Shown here piece by piece: positions 44,721 to 52,996 of a stretch of 64,000 nt of DNA. Under the pieces are notes generated by a model. That model saw nothing but the letters and a program-made list of their open reading frames with translations, was not told the origin of the DNA and did not search any database. This DNA comes from Bacteroidota bacterium (GTDB taxonomy: Bacteria; Bacteroidota; Bacteroidia; Bacteroidales; FEN-979), in the NCBI GenBank assembly GCA_026391735.1, contig JAPLDL010000002.1, positions 1-64,000 on the forward strand, in the 5' to 3' direction. How positions within the stretch are numbered: position 1 is the first letter of the stretch; each line of letters starts with the position of its first letter. The position numbers and the translations under genes were made by a program.

Positions 44721-45747
44721 GCAGATGGCACTTTACTTCTTCGTGGTCCCTCAGGAACAACTCGCAGGTCTCTTTTATTGATTGTTCCACAGGAATAAAT
44801 TCAAACCCTAAGGTTTTTCTGATCTTTTCGTTCGAATAAGCATAAATCATGGTAGTGGTAGTGGCCATCTCTTGTGTTACTTCAGGCAGTCTTCTCATGA
44901 TGAAACTGATAACTTTTTCGACCCTCCATGCAATACCGGTGAGTGCGTTTGGCACGTTCACCGATGGAGCCGGCTTACCAAGGTATTTTGCCATATATTC
45001 AAAAACCTGCTGGTAAGAACAATTTTCGGAGGAAACAATGAAACGTTCCCTGGAAATATCACTTTCCATAAGCAATATCATGGCTCTTGAAACATCGCGC
45101 ACATCCACAAATCCATTTATACCCCGGGTATAATATTTCAGACCTTTCCATACCAGCGAGAACAGTCCTGAATTTCCGCCGCCCCAGAAGCCCGGTCCGA
45201 GAATGACCGATGGATTTATAATAAAAGCATTAAGCCCTTCTTCAATTCCTCTCCAGATTTCCCGTTCCGCTCCGTTTTTACTTTGCGAGTAAACCGAGTT
45301 CTTTTTTGATGGCTGCCAAAATGTTGTTTCGTCAGAAACCCCATCATTCACAGCTCTCCCGAGAACCGCCACCGAGCTGACATAACAGAATTTCTTTATC
45401 TTCCTGGCAATACAAAGGTTGACCAGGTTGGCTGTGCCTTCAATATTCACCTTCAACATTGCCTTGTGGTCCTTTGGATAAAATGATACGACTGCACCTG
45501 CATGATACACTATATCAATACCCTCAAGGGCGTCATCGATGGCCACGAAATCCATGATATCGGCATCCACCCATTCGATCTTACCGAAAAGGTCATCCGC
45601 CCTGTCTGAATAATACGAAAATACTTTTCTTACCATCCCGGTATTGCTGGTTTCGCGTTTGATGGCGCGAACCTGCTTGCCTCTGCTAACCAGGTCAAAA
45701 AGCAAATGGGACCCTAACAGCCCGGTCCCTCCGGTAACAAGTATCAT
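44707..45747 (-). CDS. NAD(P)-dependent epimerase/reductase (extended SDR, dihydroflavonol-reductase-like)
   Basis: 346 residues. The Rossmann loop is VTGGTGLLGSHL at residues 4-15, a middle region reads YVSSVAVLGRA, and the catalytic YxxxK is YSQSKNGAE at about 150. Cytoplasmic oxidoreductase or epimerase of an extended short-chain dehydrogenase family; substrate not identifiable. The last six or seven residues (CHLPSAI) are encoded by the intergenic palindrome at 44670-44729. The start overlaps the stop of the upstream membrane protein gene by 4 bp, so the two are co-translated. Confidence 0.88.
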   Translation of the reverse strand: MILVTGGTGLLGSHLLFDLVSRGKQVRAIKRETSNTGMVRKVFSYYSDRADDLFGKIEWVDADIMDFVAIDDALEGIDIVYHAGAVVSFYPKDHKAMLKVNIEGTANLVNLCIARKIKKFCYVSSVAVLGRAVNDGVSDETTFWQPSKKNSVYSQSKNGAEREIWRGIEEGLNAFIINPSVILGPGFWGGGNSGLFSLVWKGLKYYTRGINGFVDVRDVSRAMILLMESDISRERFIVSSENCSYQQVFEYMAKYLGKPAPSVNVPNALTGIAWRVEKVISFIMRRLPEVTQEMATTTTMIYAYSNEKIRKTLGFEFIPVEQSIKETCELFLRDHEEVKCHLPSAI

Positions 45748-47054
45748 ATGTTGTGGTTGTTGGTTGTTTTGTTAAATAATGAATCTCCCAGGATTGCTAG
45801 TGAAATGAACACAATGAACTGGATCATGACCATGGTTATAAACAGGTGGCGCTCCACTTCGAGGGCATCGGCATTGTATGAAATAAATACATTCATCAGG
45901 AAAACCAGGGAAAGTATAACGGGAAAAATCAGAATTAGTTTTCTCATGCGGAAAAACCGGACGATCAGCATCAGGTTGCAGATGAGTAACCACCATGGAT
46001 TGAACAGGGGGAAAAATTTCTGAACCGATTTACTGTATCCGGCAACCTCTCCCGAATACCAAAGATCATACGATAATATTCTTCCCTTTTGTTGTTTTGA
46101 TTCCTTTAGCAGCAAGGTATAGGATGGATGTGTGATCATAAACTCCATGTATACCGTTTTGCCTTTATCATGGATCCATGTCCATAAGGATTCATAATTG
46201 CGGTTATAATACAGGTCCCATATTTTATGACGGTCAGCATCGACAGTGACATCAATCCTGCTGTACTTTCTTAAAAGGCTGTCGGTACAAGGCATCCCTT
46301 CCTTCTTAAACCAGGCAGTATACTCTGCATTGCTGATGATCCTTACTGCAATTGTGTTTATCATGGGGAGACGGTACCTGTCGCCTGTTTTAGCTGTGTT
46401 CTGCTGGATAAAGAAAAGGATGAAGGCGGCAGGGATCATCAGCAGGGCAGGTATTAACAGGGGCCGCTCATAAAACCAGGCAGTGAATGCGACCAGGAGA
46501 TAAAAGGATACTAGGATGTATGGCCAGCTGTCGCGGGTAAAAGAAAACAATACCATGATAACTAAATGGAATATCCAGTAATACCATTTATTTCGTTTCC
46601 AGGCCAGGATAAAGGAGGCTATCCAGAGGAACAGGAATGATATTGAAATGGATTCCGATAGTATCTGGTTGGTCCAGCCTGAAATGGTCCACCAGGACAT
46701 CAGCATGTAAATACAAATCATTATAAAGCCTGAGAATACTTCGGTGGTAATCAGCAGGAGTAACGAAAATACCAGGAAAAATGCGCTGATGCAATGGATG
46801 TATTTTTGCATGATCACAATTCTTTCGGGCTCGCTGCCAGCCAGTTTGTACATCAGGGGAACGGTGAATGGCCTGGGATAGAACGTGCCAGAATGATGAG
46901 GAGCCCAGAACTCTCGTGTATTGAGCGGAATTTTCGACTGGCTTAAATAATCCCCGGTATCGCTGAACTCGAGCCACTTCCTGCTGTCCCAGGGGGTGAT
47001 CAGGGTGGCAAATAACATCAGTAGAAACAAAATTGTATTTACCCGCCGAGCCAT
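45744..47054 (-). CDS. Polytopic membrane protein, function unknown
   Basis: 436 residues with about nine to ten hydrophobic helices, the first at residues 5-22 (TILFLLMLFATLITPW). A soluble loop of about 100 residues lies around 225-320, and further helices follow to the C-terminus. The general layout (first helix, long loop with an Arg/His/Tyr-rich stretch, many helices) recalls the GT-C/PMT-like glycosyltransferase superfamily, but I see no convincing DxD-type motif where expected, so I do not name it as such. Its stop overlaps the reductase start by 4 bp. Confidence 0.72.
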   Translation of the reverse strand: MARRVNTILFLLMLFATLITPWDSRKWLEFSDTGDYLSQSKIPLNTREFWAPHHSGTFYPRPFTVPLMYKLAGSEPERIVIMQKYIHCISAFFLVFSLLLLITTEVFSGFIMICIYMLMSWWTISGWTNQILSESISISFLFLWIASFILAWKRNKWYYWIFHLVIMVLFSFTRDSWPYILVSFYLLVAFTAWFYERPLLIPALLMIPAAFILFFIQQNTAKTGDRYRLPMINTIAVRIISNAEYTAWFKKEGMPCTDSLLRKYSRIDVTVDADRHKIWDLYYNRNYESLWTWIHDKGKTVYMEFMITHPSYTLLLKESKQQKGRILSYDLWYSGEVAGYSKSVQKFFPLFNPWWLLICNLMLIVRFFRMRKLILIFPVILSLVFLMNVFISYNADALEVERHLFITMVMIQFIVFISLAILGDSLFNKTTNNHNI

Positions 47055-47129
47055 GGGCCAAAGTACGTCAAGATTTTGATTTCTGCCAAATTATCCGGAG
47101 CTTTGCTTCGAATTTAAAATCCTAAAACT

Positions 47130-47681
47130 ATGATGAAGAAACTCTTCCTTCTTTTCATACCCGGACTTTTCCTGCTCGCTTCCTGCAACCAGGGGACCAA
47201 AACCTCTGAAGTGAAAAAAGCGGATACAGTTGCACTAGCTGTGAGGTCTTTCGGAGATTCTGCTGCAAAATATGTTGAGAAACCGGTCCGTATCGAAGGC
47301 ACAGTGCTTCATACATGCAAGCATGGAGGAAAAAGGATGTTCCTTGTCGATGGAACCGATAGCATAAGGGTTGAGGTCACCGCGGGCAACAACATTCCAA
47401 AATTCGATGAGAGCCTTATCGGAAGCCGTGTTAAAGTCCTCGGAGTATTGAAGGAAGAGCGTGTCGACGCAAAGTACCTCAATGAATGGGAAGCTGAAGT
47501 GAAAAAACCTGTTGAGAACCATGAGGCCGGAATCCATTCCGGGGCCAAAGGCCATGAAGACCAGGGCACAAAAGAAACGCTTGATAACATCAATTCTTTG
47601 CGTGACGATCTGAAGAAAAGCGGCAAAGACCATCTTTCATTTTATTCCATCGAAGCTATTTCCTACTCTGTAGTTAAGTAA
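47130..47681 (+). CDS. OB-fold lipoprotein with conserved-looking Cys-His motif
   Basis: 183 residues (the second Met, 3 bp in, is an equally good start). The signal peptide ends in a lipobox (LLASCNQG). Residues about 50-115 look like an OB-fold of the tRNA_anti/nucleic-acid-binding-like superfamily (EKPVRIEGTVLHTC ... RVKVLGVLKEERVD) and contain a CKHGGKRMFL motif, which suggests a metal or haem ligand. The C-terminal third is helical and charged with several His (HEAGIHSGAKGHED). The PepSY-type membrane protein starts 1 bp after the stop. I do not recognise a named family; periplasmic location is inferred. Confidence 0.75.
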   Translation: MMKKLFLLFIPGLFLLASCNQGTKTSEVKKADTVALAVRSFGDSAAKYVEKPVRIEGTVLHTCKHGGKRMFLVDGTDSIRVEVTAGNNIPKFDESLIGSRVKVLGVLKEERVDAKYLNEWEAEVKKPVENHEAGIHSGAKGHEDQGTKETLDNINSLRDDLKKSGKDHLSFYSIEAISYSVVK

Positions 47682-47682
47682 A

Positions 47683-48249
47683 ATGCAGCGAAAGACATTA
47701 AGGCGGTGGAACAATGCCCTCCACCGCGATCTTGGGTATTTCTTTTTCGGGATGACCCTTATCTATGCGTTATCGGGTATCATACTCAATCACTTCAAAT
47801 CGGGAGATTTCACTCATCCCGACTACAGTAAAAGATACGAGCAGCTGACACTGGCACTGCCAACCGACGGTATTGACGATAAAACCTATGCATTGAAGTC
47901 CCTGGCCCAGGTCCATGAAGAAAAGAATTTTAAAAGTTTTGTTTCCGGGACCGGTTATATACAGATCTTTTTTACCAACGGGAGCCTGTATATCGACCTT
48001 AATACCGGGAAAGCCGAGCTTGAAGAAAAAACCCCGAGGTATGTTCTTAAGGAGTTCAACTTACTGCATTACAATAACATTAAAAGCTGGTTCACCTGGT
48101 TTTCAGATGCTTATGCCGTAGCCATGATATTACTGGCTGTTACCGGTTTGTTCGTTCTGAGAGGGAAGAACGGTATTAAATGGAGGGGTGCTCTGCTGGC
48201 AATTATCGGGATAATTATACCCGCGATCATCATCATCCTTTACGCCTGA
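47683..48249 (+). CDS. PepSY-associated TM helix protein (short form)
   Basis: 188 residues: an amphipathic N-terminus with LHRDLGYFFFG leading into TM1 (about 17-37), a periplasmic PepSY-like domain (about 45-125, with a TGYIQIFFTNGSLYIDLNTG strand pattern), TM2 (about 140-158) and TM3 (about 165-186). His residues near the membrane (LHRD, NLLHYNN) are typical of this family, whose members are linked to periplasmic electron transfer and iron or haem handling. It lies 1 bp after the OB-fold lipoprotein, so the two probably act together. It ends adjacent to the transglutaminase-like gene. Confidence 0.85.
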   Translation: MQRKTLRRWNNALHRDLGYFFFGMTLIYALSGIILNHFKSGDFTHPDYSKRYEQLTLALPTDGIDDKTYALKSLAQVHEEKNFKSFVSGTGYIQIFFTNGSLYIDLNTGKAELEEKTPRYVLKEFNLLHYNNIKSWFTWFSDAYAVAMILLAVTGLFVLRGKNGIKWRGALLAIIGIIIPAIIIILYA

Positions 48250-49449
48250 TCACTTATTCCTGGTTGGAAATCCTGCCCCGTTATAATTCCGGAATAACTG
48301 AGGCCGGGAAGTGGGATCTGTATTAAAATAGATTTTCAGGAATACCTTTTGCTTGTCCAGGTTATCCCGGGCTTCGTCAACAGCAAGTTTGAGCTGGTCG
48401 GTGCTTTGTTTCATGCCCGGATCACCAGCCACTACCCGGGCAAGCATCTGTTTGCATGAATCAAGGTAGTCGTAGCAGGTTTGAAGCATACTTACGATCA
48501 CGGGTTCGGGTTTTGAAGGAGTGAATTGCCTGTTCCAGTAATCGGCATACTGGTTGAAGGCATAGATACAATTGTTATAGCTTGCAACGGCATCGTTGAA
48601 CTGCCTAACGTATTTGTTTTTTTCATTGACTTCCTCATTAAGAGTACCGTTTGCTATACAATCTCTGAGATATTTCGCCCATTCCATCAGCATATTATTT
48701 ATAACACCAGCCGTTTGCAGCCTGCGTAAGGCATCCTGGCATTGTTCCCCGGGGCCTTTAGCCTGGTAAGCATTTATGCTGTCGGCATAAGCAAAAAAAG
48801 AAATACGGTTTGATGAATCGGTTTTCCCGCTGCTGAATTCAGAATTGCTGATCGGATAACTCAAACACTGCCACATGGGATCAAATGGCATATGATCTTT
48901 GATAAGTTCATGGGGTTTGACCATAAAAAACTTTTCAGTGAAATGTCTCACGTACTTCCCGTTGGTAACGTAGCCTCCACCCCAGGTTGGGTCAAAACCG
49001 TACCAGGAAGTATCGACAGGTACGACAACCCATGCATGGCTCATTTCGTTGATATGACCGTTTTGCCTGGTATACCCGTTAACAATCCAGGCCTTGATCC
49101 CGCATGCATCGCAAATAGCTTTGAATACAGAGGCATATCCCTGGCAAATTGCCGTTCGCGTTTGCATGGTCTGGTCAACCATCACATTGAAAGGGGTGGC
49201 GGCATTCGCCTTTCCCATATTGGCAAGATCATAATTTATATTCATGGCGGTCCAGGTATAGATCGCCCTGAGCCTGAATGTTTGGTCTTTAAAGGCTTTG
49301 GAAAAATACCGGCCAAGAGCGGCAACAGAGGCCTGACAGGAATCAGGGGCATTCAGGGCAATGACATCCGCAGCTTTAAACCCGGGGATGTCCTGCGCCT
49401 GTATTGGCAGAAAACAAAGGATGCATAAAGCAAGCATCAGATTTTTCAT
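48250..49449 (-). CDS. Secreted transglutaminase-like (Transglut_core) protein
   Basis: 399 residues with a signal peptide (cleavage near PIQAQD). The papain-like transglutaminase core covers about residues 60-170 with a complete catalytic triad: Cys in AICQGYASVFKAICDACG, His in MSHAWVVV, Asp in YGFDPTWGGG. The C-terminal half (about 200-380) is helical with several Cys and has no recognised domain. Such proteins act as proteases, peptide ligases or cyclases. Substrate unknown. It is convergent with the PepSY gene (adjacent stops) and divergent from the outer-membrane protein gene. Confidence 0.85.
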   Translation of the reverse strand: MKNLMLALCILCFLPIQAQDIPGFKAADVIALNAPDSCQASVAALGRYFSKAFKDQTFRLRAIYTWTAMNINYDLANMGKANAATPFNVMVDQTMQTRTAICQGYASVFKAICDACGIKAWIVNGYTRQNGHINEMSHAWVVVPVDTSWYGFDPTWGGGYVTNGKYVRHFTEKFFMVKPHELIKDHMPFDPMWQCLSYPISNSEFSSGKTDSSNRISFFAYADSINAYQAKGPGEQCQDALRRLQTAGVINNMLMEWAKYLRDCIANGTLNEEVNEKNKYVRQFNDAVASYNNCIYAFNQYADYWNRQFTPSKPEPVIVSMLQTCYDYLDSCKQMLARVVAGDPGMKQSTDQLKLAVDEARDNLDKQKVFLKIYFNTDPTSRPQLFRNYNGAGFPTRNK

Positions 49450-49618
49450 GGGAAATGATTAGTGTATAAAAATAAACGATACAATCCGGATATCCATATG
49501 TTTAAGAAAAATTATTCCGTTTAAAAATAATTTCTTCCTTTTGTTAAATTTTTATCAATTCTTCATATCTTAGCCTAAACGATATTTGTTTCCAGACTGT
49601 CCACTTAAATCAATCATT

Positions 49619-50476
49619 ATGAAAAGATCATTCCTGTTTGTCTTAATTTTGCTGATGGCCTGTTCAGCCTTTGCACAAGTGCAGGAGGCAGAACATCCGC
49701 AGAAAAAAAATCCGCAAAAATTCTATATCGGGTTGGGATTGGGAGGCGGTATCAGCACGGCTTCTTCGTTTGATCTGTTGTACAAGTATTCAGGAAACGC
49801 GAGTAATCAGACAGTTTCCGTAGTTCCTGTAGGCCTTGGTAACGGATTTAACGGTTCTCTTTCTTTCGGGTACTGGTTTAATAAATATTTAGGAGCAGAA
49901 ATTGCCGTCTCGGAATTTCTGGGCGTGGCTACCAAGGGAGATTCCGTTGTTCACCTGATCGGCGCAAGTAAGGCGACAGTCAAAATAAGAGGGGGCTTGC
50001 TGAGCGTGATTCCCAGTATCCTTATCTCCGCCGGACTGGAAAAAGTCAATCCCTATGCCCGTTTCGGCTTACTGATCGGTGTGCTTCCAAACCTGGTATC
50101 CAAGTACAACCAGGATAATTCAACTACCAATCCTCCTGAGAATAAACAGATCTATAATGATTATTATGGAGGGGTCGCCCTGGGATATACCGCTGCAGGG
50201 GGTGTTAATTTCAAGTTAAACGACCTGATTCTGTTTTACGTGGAACTTCAGTTCTCTCATTCAACCTGGTCCCCGAGCCATAGCCAGATCGTAAAATACA
50301 CGGTGAACGGCGAAGACAGGCTTGCAGAGCTTACAACATGGCAAAAGGAAGCGGATTTTGTTTGGGAGAAGAATGTGAGTGGTACAATCGACATGACACA
50401 ACCCCGGCAGGAGCTCCGTAAAACCATTCCGTTCAGTACAGCCAGTATAAACATTGGAATCAAATTCAGGTTATAA
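49619..50476 (+). CDS. Predicted outer-membrane beta-barrel protein
   Basis: 285 residues from the ATG at 49619 (MKRSFLFVL), which starts a clear signal peptide ending in SAFAQ; an ATG 33 bp upstream is in frame but adds no signal. The mature part alternates short polar turns with amphipathic strands (FYIGLGLGGG, SLSFGYWFNKYLGAEIAVS, VNPYARFGLLIGV, YGGVALGYTAAGGVNFKL) and ends in INIGIKFRL, a typical barrel C-terminus. It resembles OmpA/OmpX-type eight-stranded barrels. A rho-independent terminator follows. Function unknown. Confidence 0.78.
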   Translation: MKRSFLFVLILLMACSAFAQVQEAEHPQKKNPQKFYIGLGLGGGISTASSFDLLYKYSGNASNQTVSVVPVGLGNGFNGSLSFGYWFNKYLGAEIAVSEFLGVATKGDSVVHLIGASKATVKIRGGLLSVIPSILISAGLEKVNPYARFGLLIGVLPNLVSKYNQDNSTTNPPENKQIYNDYYGGVALGYTAAGGVNFKLNDLILFYVELQFSHSTWSPSHSQIVKYTVNGEDRLAELTTWQKEADFVWEKNVSGTIDMTQPRQELRKTIPFSTASINIGIKFRL

Positions 50477-50509
50477 GAGGTTGATTTCAAAAATTAAAGA
50501 TTTCTCCGG

Positions 50510-50542
50510 CCCCGGACACTTTTAAAAAGTCCGGGGTTTTTT
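50510..50542 (+). terminator. Intrinsic terminator after the outer-membrane protein gene
   Basis: An 8-bp GC-rich stem (CCCCGGAC pairing with GTCCGGGG) around an 11-base loop, followed by six T. It lies 34 bp after the stop codon at 50476. Confidence 0.9.
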
Positions 50543-50616
50543 ATGGTTTTCCCTGTCCACACAAGACCCGACACAGCTGATTTATATAAGGTATAAAAAT
50601 ATTTTTCATGAAATAC

Positions 50617-50648
50617 TTGACTTTGGGGTTTGGAATTTAGTATTATTG
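50617..50648 (+). promoter_or_regulatory. Probable promoter of the SPFH operon (TTG ... TATTATTG)
   Basis: TTG at 50617-50619 and TATTATTG at 50641-50648 (one mismatch to TAnnTTTG), 21 bp apart, followed by a very AT-rich leader to the ATG at 50678. Confidence 0.45.
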
Positions 50649-50677
50649 CATAATTATTTTAATATTATTTTAATATC

Positions 50678-51544
50678 ATGGAAAACGAAACGAAATCATT
50701 GGTATCAGGATACCTGAGTGTACTGATAATCATTATCCTTATTGCAGTTGCTATAGGGTGTGTGGTAAATTCACAGGATAACGTCCTCATGGGTGTCCTT
50801 GGCGGGATATTCATTATTCTTGTGATCTTCATTGCCAAAGGGCTCATTGTGGTTAACCCGAATGAATCATTTGTGATGGTCCTTTTCGGGGAATACAAAG
50901 GGACTGTTAAACGAAACGGGTTCTTTTTTGTGAATCCTTTTTATGTCAGAAGGAAGATTACCCTCAGGGCCAGAAACCTTAACAGGGAACCTATTAAGGT
51001 GAATGACAAACTCGGGAATCCGATCATGATCGGGATCGTACTTGTATGGCAGGTCAATGATACCTATAAGGCAGCGTTTGAAGTCGATGACTATGCCCAT
51101 TTTGTGGATATTCAAAGTGAGTCGGCCACCCGCAAACTGGCAGGTCATTATGCTTATGACAACTTCGATGATGAGCAAAAAGAGATCACTCTAAGGGCAG
51201 GGGGTGAGGAAGTTCATGTTGCGCTTGAGAGGGAACTTTCGGAGCGGCTTGCAATGGCAGGGATCAAAGTCATGGAAGCCAGGATATCTTACCTTGCTTA
51301 TTCTTCTGAAATTGCCGGTGCAATGCTTCGCCGCCAGCAGGCTACAGCAGTTGTAGCTGCCCGGACAAAGATCGTGGAAGGAGCAGTGAGCATGGTTGAA
51401 CTGGCTCTTAACTCCCTAAGCAAAAAGCAGATCATCGAACTGGATGAGGATAAAAAAGCAGCAATGGTAAGTAACCTGATGGTAGTATTATGCTCTGACA
51501 AGGATACGACTCCTGTTGTCAATACAGGAACCCTTCATCAATAA
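50678..51544 (+). CDS. SPFH-domain (stomatin/prohibitin-like) membrane protein
   Basis: 288 residues. Two N-terminal membrane segments (about 14-29 and 40-58) precede the SPFH/band-7 domain (about 60-240; it begins VVNPNESFVMVLFGEYKGTVK and includes IGIVLVWQVNDTYKAAFEVDDY). A helical region rich in Ala, Arg and Glu (about 200-250) probably drives oligomer formation in membrane microdomains. It leads a tight operon: a ribbon-helix-helix protein after 1 bp, then an alpha/beta hydrolase and a DUF1648 protein. The SPFH plus Arc-type pairing is one I recall from other bacteria, but its function is not established. Confidence 0.92.
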   Translation: MENETKSLVSGYLSVLIIIILIAVAIGCVVNSQDNVLMGVLGGIFIILVIFIAKGLIVVNPNESFVMVLFGEYKGTVKRNGFFFVNPFYVRRKITLRARNLNREPIKVNDKLGNPIMIGIVLVWQVNDTYKAAFEVDDYAHFVDIQSESATRKLAGHYAYDNFDDEQKEITLRAGGEEVHVALERELSERLAMAGIKVMEARISYLAYSSEIAGAMLRRQQATAVVAARTKIVEGAVSMVELALNSLSKKQIIELDEDKKAAMVSNLMVVLCSDKDTTPVVNTGTLHQ

Positions 51545-51545
51545 C

Positions 51546-51725
51546 ATGATGCCTGAAAAGAAAACATTTGTGTTACGAATTAACCCGGAGGTTTATAATT
51601 CACTGGAAAAGTGGGCTGCCGATGAATTTCGCAGTGTGAATGGACAGCTTGAGTGGATCATCGAGAATGCTCTGAAGGATGCAAAAAGGCATCCTTCAGC
51701 CCGGGAGAAAAAAACTATACGATGA
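51546..51725 (+). CDS. Arc-type ribbon-helix-helix small protein
   Basis: 59 or 60 residues from ATG-ATG at 51546/51549. The sequence begins PEKKTFVLRINPEVYNSLEK, a typical Arc/MetJ beta-strand and first helix, followed by a second helix (RSVNGQLEWIIENALKDA) and a basic tail. It probably binds DNA as a dimer and may autoregulate the operon. It starts 1 bp after the SPFH stop, and its own stop overlaps the hydrolase start (ATGA). An upstream frame extension into the SPFH gene exists but is not needed. Confidence 0.85.
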   Translation: MMPEKKTFVLRINPEVYNSLEKWAADEFRSVNGQLEWIIENALKDAKRHPSAREKKTIR

Positions 51726-52996
51726 AAAAATTAATTATCATATTTTGTTTCCTGCTCACATCAGTGGTGGTAATTGCACAGGATGTCTCGGGTGACTGGG
51801 CAGGATATTTAAGTGTACAGGGCGTAAAGCTGAAAATTGTGTTTCATGTCTTACGAACCGAAGGTAAACTCACTGCAGCATTTGACAGCCCCGACCAGGG
51901 GGCCATGGGCCTGAAGTTTGATGATGTAACTCTGGATAGTTCCGGGATCTCCCTGAAAGCAGTTTCACTTGGGATAGTGTACCAGGGAACCCTTAACAAA
52001 CCTATGGACACTATGGCAGGGTTCCTGATCCAGAGAGATAGTAAATTACCCCTGACTCTTCTGAGGGAAAAACAAGAAGTAGTTAATAAACCTGTAAATC
52101 CTTATGAATCGGATATCACGCTTACAACAATAGGCGGGAATATCAATGGCACATTGACTTTACCCGATAACAGCCCGGGAATCCCGGTGGTTTTGATCAT
52201 AGCCGGTTCGGGTCCGACCGACCGGGACGGGAATTCACCTCCCGCACTGAAAAATAAAAGCAACTGCTATAAAATGTTGTCGGAGGTATTGCGCAAAAAC
52301 GGGATTGCTTCAGTAAGGTACGATAAGCGTGGTATTGCAGGGAGCGCGTCTGCAGCATCAAAAGAAAGCGACCTGCGGTTTGAAAATTACATCTCCGATG
52401 TAAAAGGCTGGATTGACATGTTGAATCAGGACAAGCGGTTTTCAAAGGTTATCGTGGCGGGGCATAGCGAAGGCTCTCTTATCGGGATGGTTGCGTGCCA
52501 CCAGGTAAAGTCAGCTGCATTTATATCAATTTCAGGAGCAGGGCGGCCTGCGGATGAAATTCTGAAGGAACAGTTCAGTTCTTTGCCTCAGGAGGCCAAA
52601 GACCAGATTTTTCCTTTGCTGGATAAGTTGAAAAAAGGAGATACTACGGGCAATGTGCCTGCAGGGCTAAATTCCATGTTCCGTCCTTCTGTTCAGCCAT
52701 ACCTGATTTCATGGTTCAAATATAATCCGCAGTCGGAAATAAAGACCTTAAAAATCCCTGTTTTAATAATCCAGGGAGATATGGATATCCAGGTTTCGGT
52801 GGAAGATGCCAGGTTCCTGGGAAAAGCAAATCCGAAGGCAAAGCTTAAAATTATCAGTCATATGAATCATGTTTTAAAGGATGTTGATACGAAAGATAAA
52901 GCAGAACAAGTGACTAAAGTGTATACCAATCCGGATCTTCCTCTGGATAAAAATTTTGAAGATGAGGTGGTCAGATTTATCAAAGAGATCAAATGA
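51722..52996 (+). CDS. Secreted alpha/beta hydrolase
   Basis: About 424 residues from the ATG at 51722, which begins a signal peptide (KKLIIIFCFLLTSVVVIAQ). An N-terminal beta-rich domain (about 22-130) is followed by an alpha/beta-hydrolase domain with an oxyanion-side motif (AGSGPTDRDGN), the nucleophile elbow GHSEGS at about residue 244, an acid in GDMDIQVS and a His in SHMNHVL. This layout matches secreted serine esterases/peptidases of the S9-like group in Bacteroidota. Substrate unknown. The start overlaps the ribbon-helix-helix gene by 4 bp. Confidence 0.88.
   Translation: MKKLIIIFCFLLTSVVVIAQDVSGDWAGYLSVQGVKLKIVFHVLRTEGKLTAAFDSPDQGAMGLKFDDVTLDSSGISLKAVSLGIVYQGTLNKPMDTMAGFLIQRDSKLPLTLLREKQEVVNKPVNPYESDITLTTIGGNINGTLTLPDNSPGIPVVLIIAGSGPTDRDGNSPPALKNKSNCYKMLSEVLRKNGIASVRYDKRGIAGSASAASKESDLRFENYISDVKGWIDMLNQDKRFSKVIVAGHSEGSLIGMVACHQVKSAAFISISGAGRPADEILKEQFSSLPQEAKDQIFPLLDKLKKGDTTGNVPAGLNSMFRPSVQPYLISWFKYNPQSEIKTLKIPVLIIQGDMDIQVSVEDARFLGKANPKAKLKIISHMNHVLKDVDTKDKAEQVTKVYTNPDLPLDKNFEDEVVRFIKEIK

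Noticed and set aside
45744-47054. Assigning the polytopic membrane protein as a GT-C glycosyltransferase
   Set aside because: The helix layout is suggestive, but no convincing acidic catalytic motif was seen in the first periplasmic loop.
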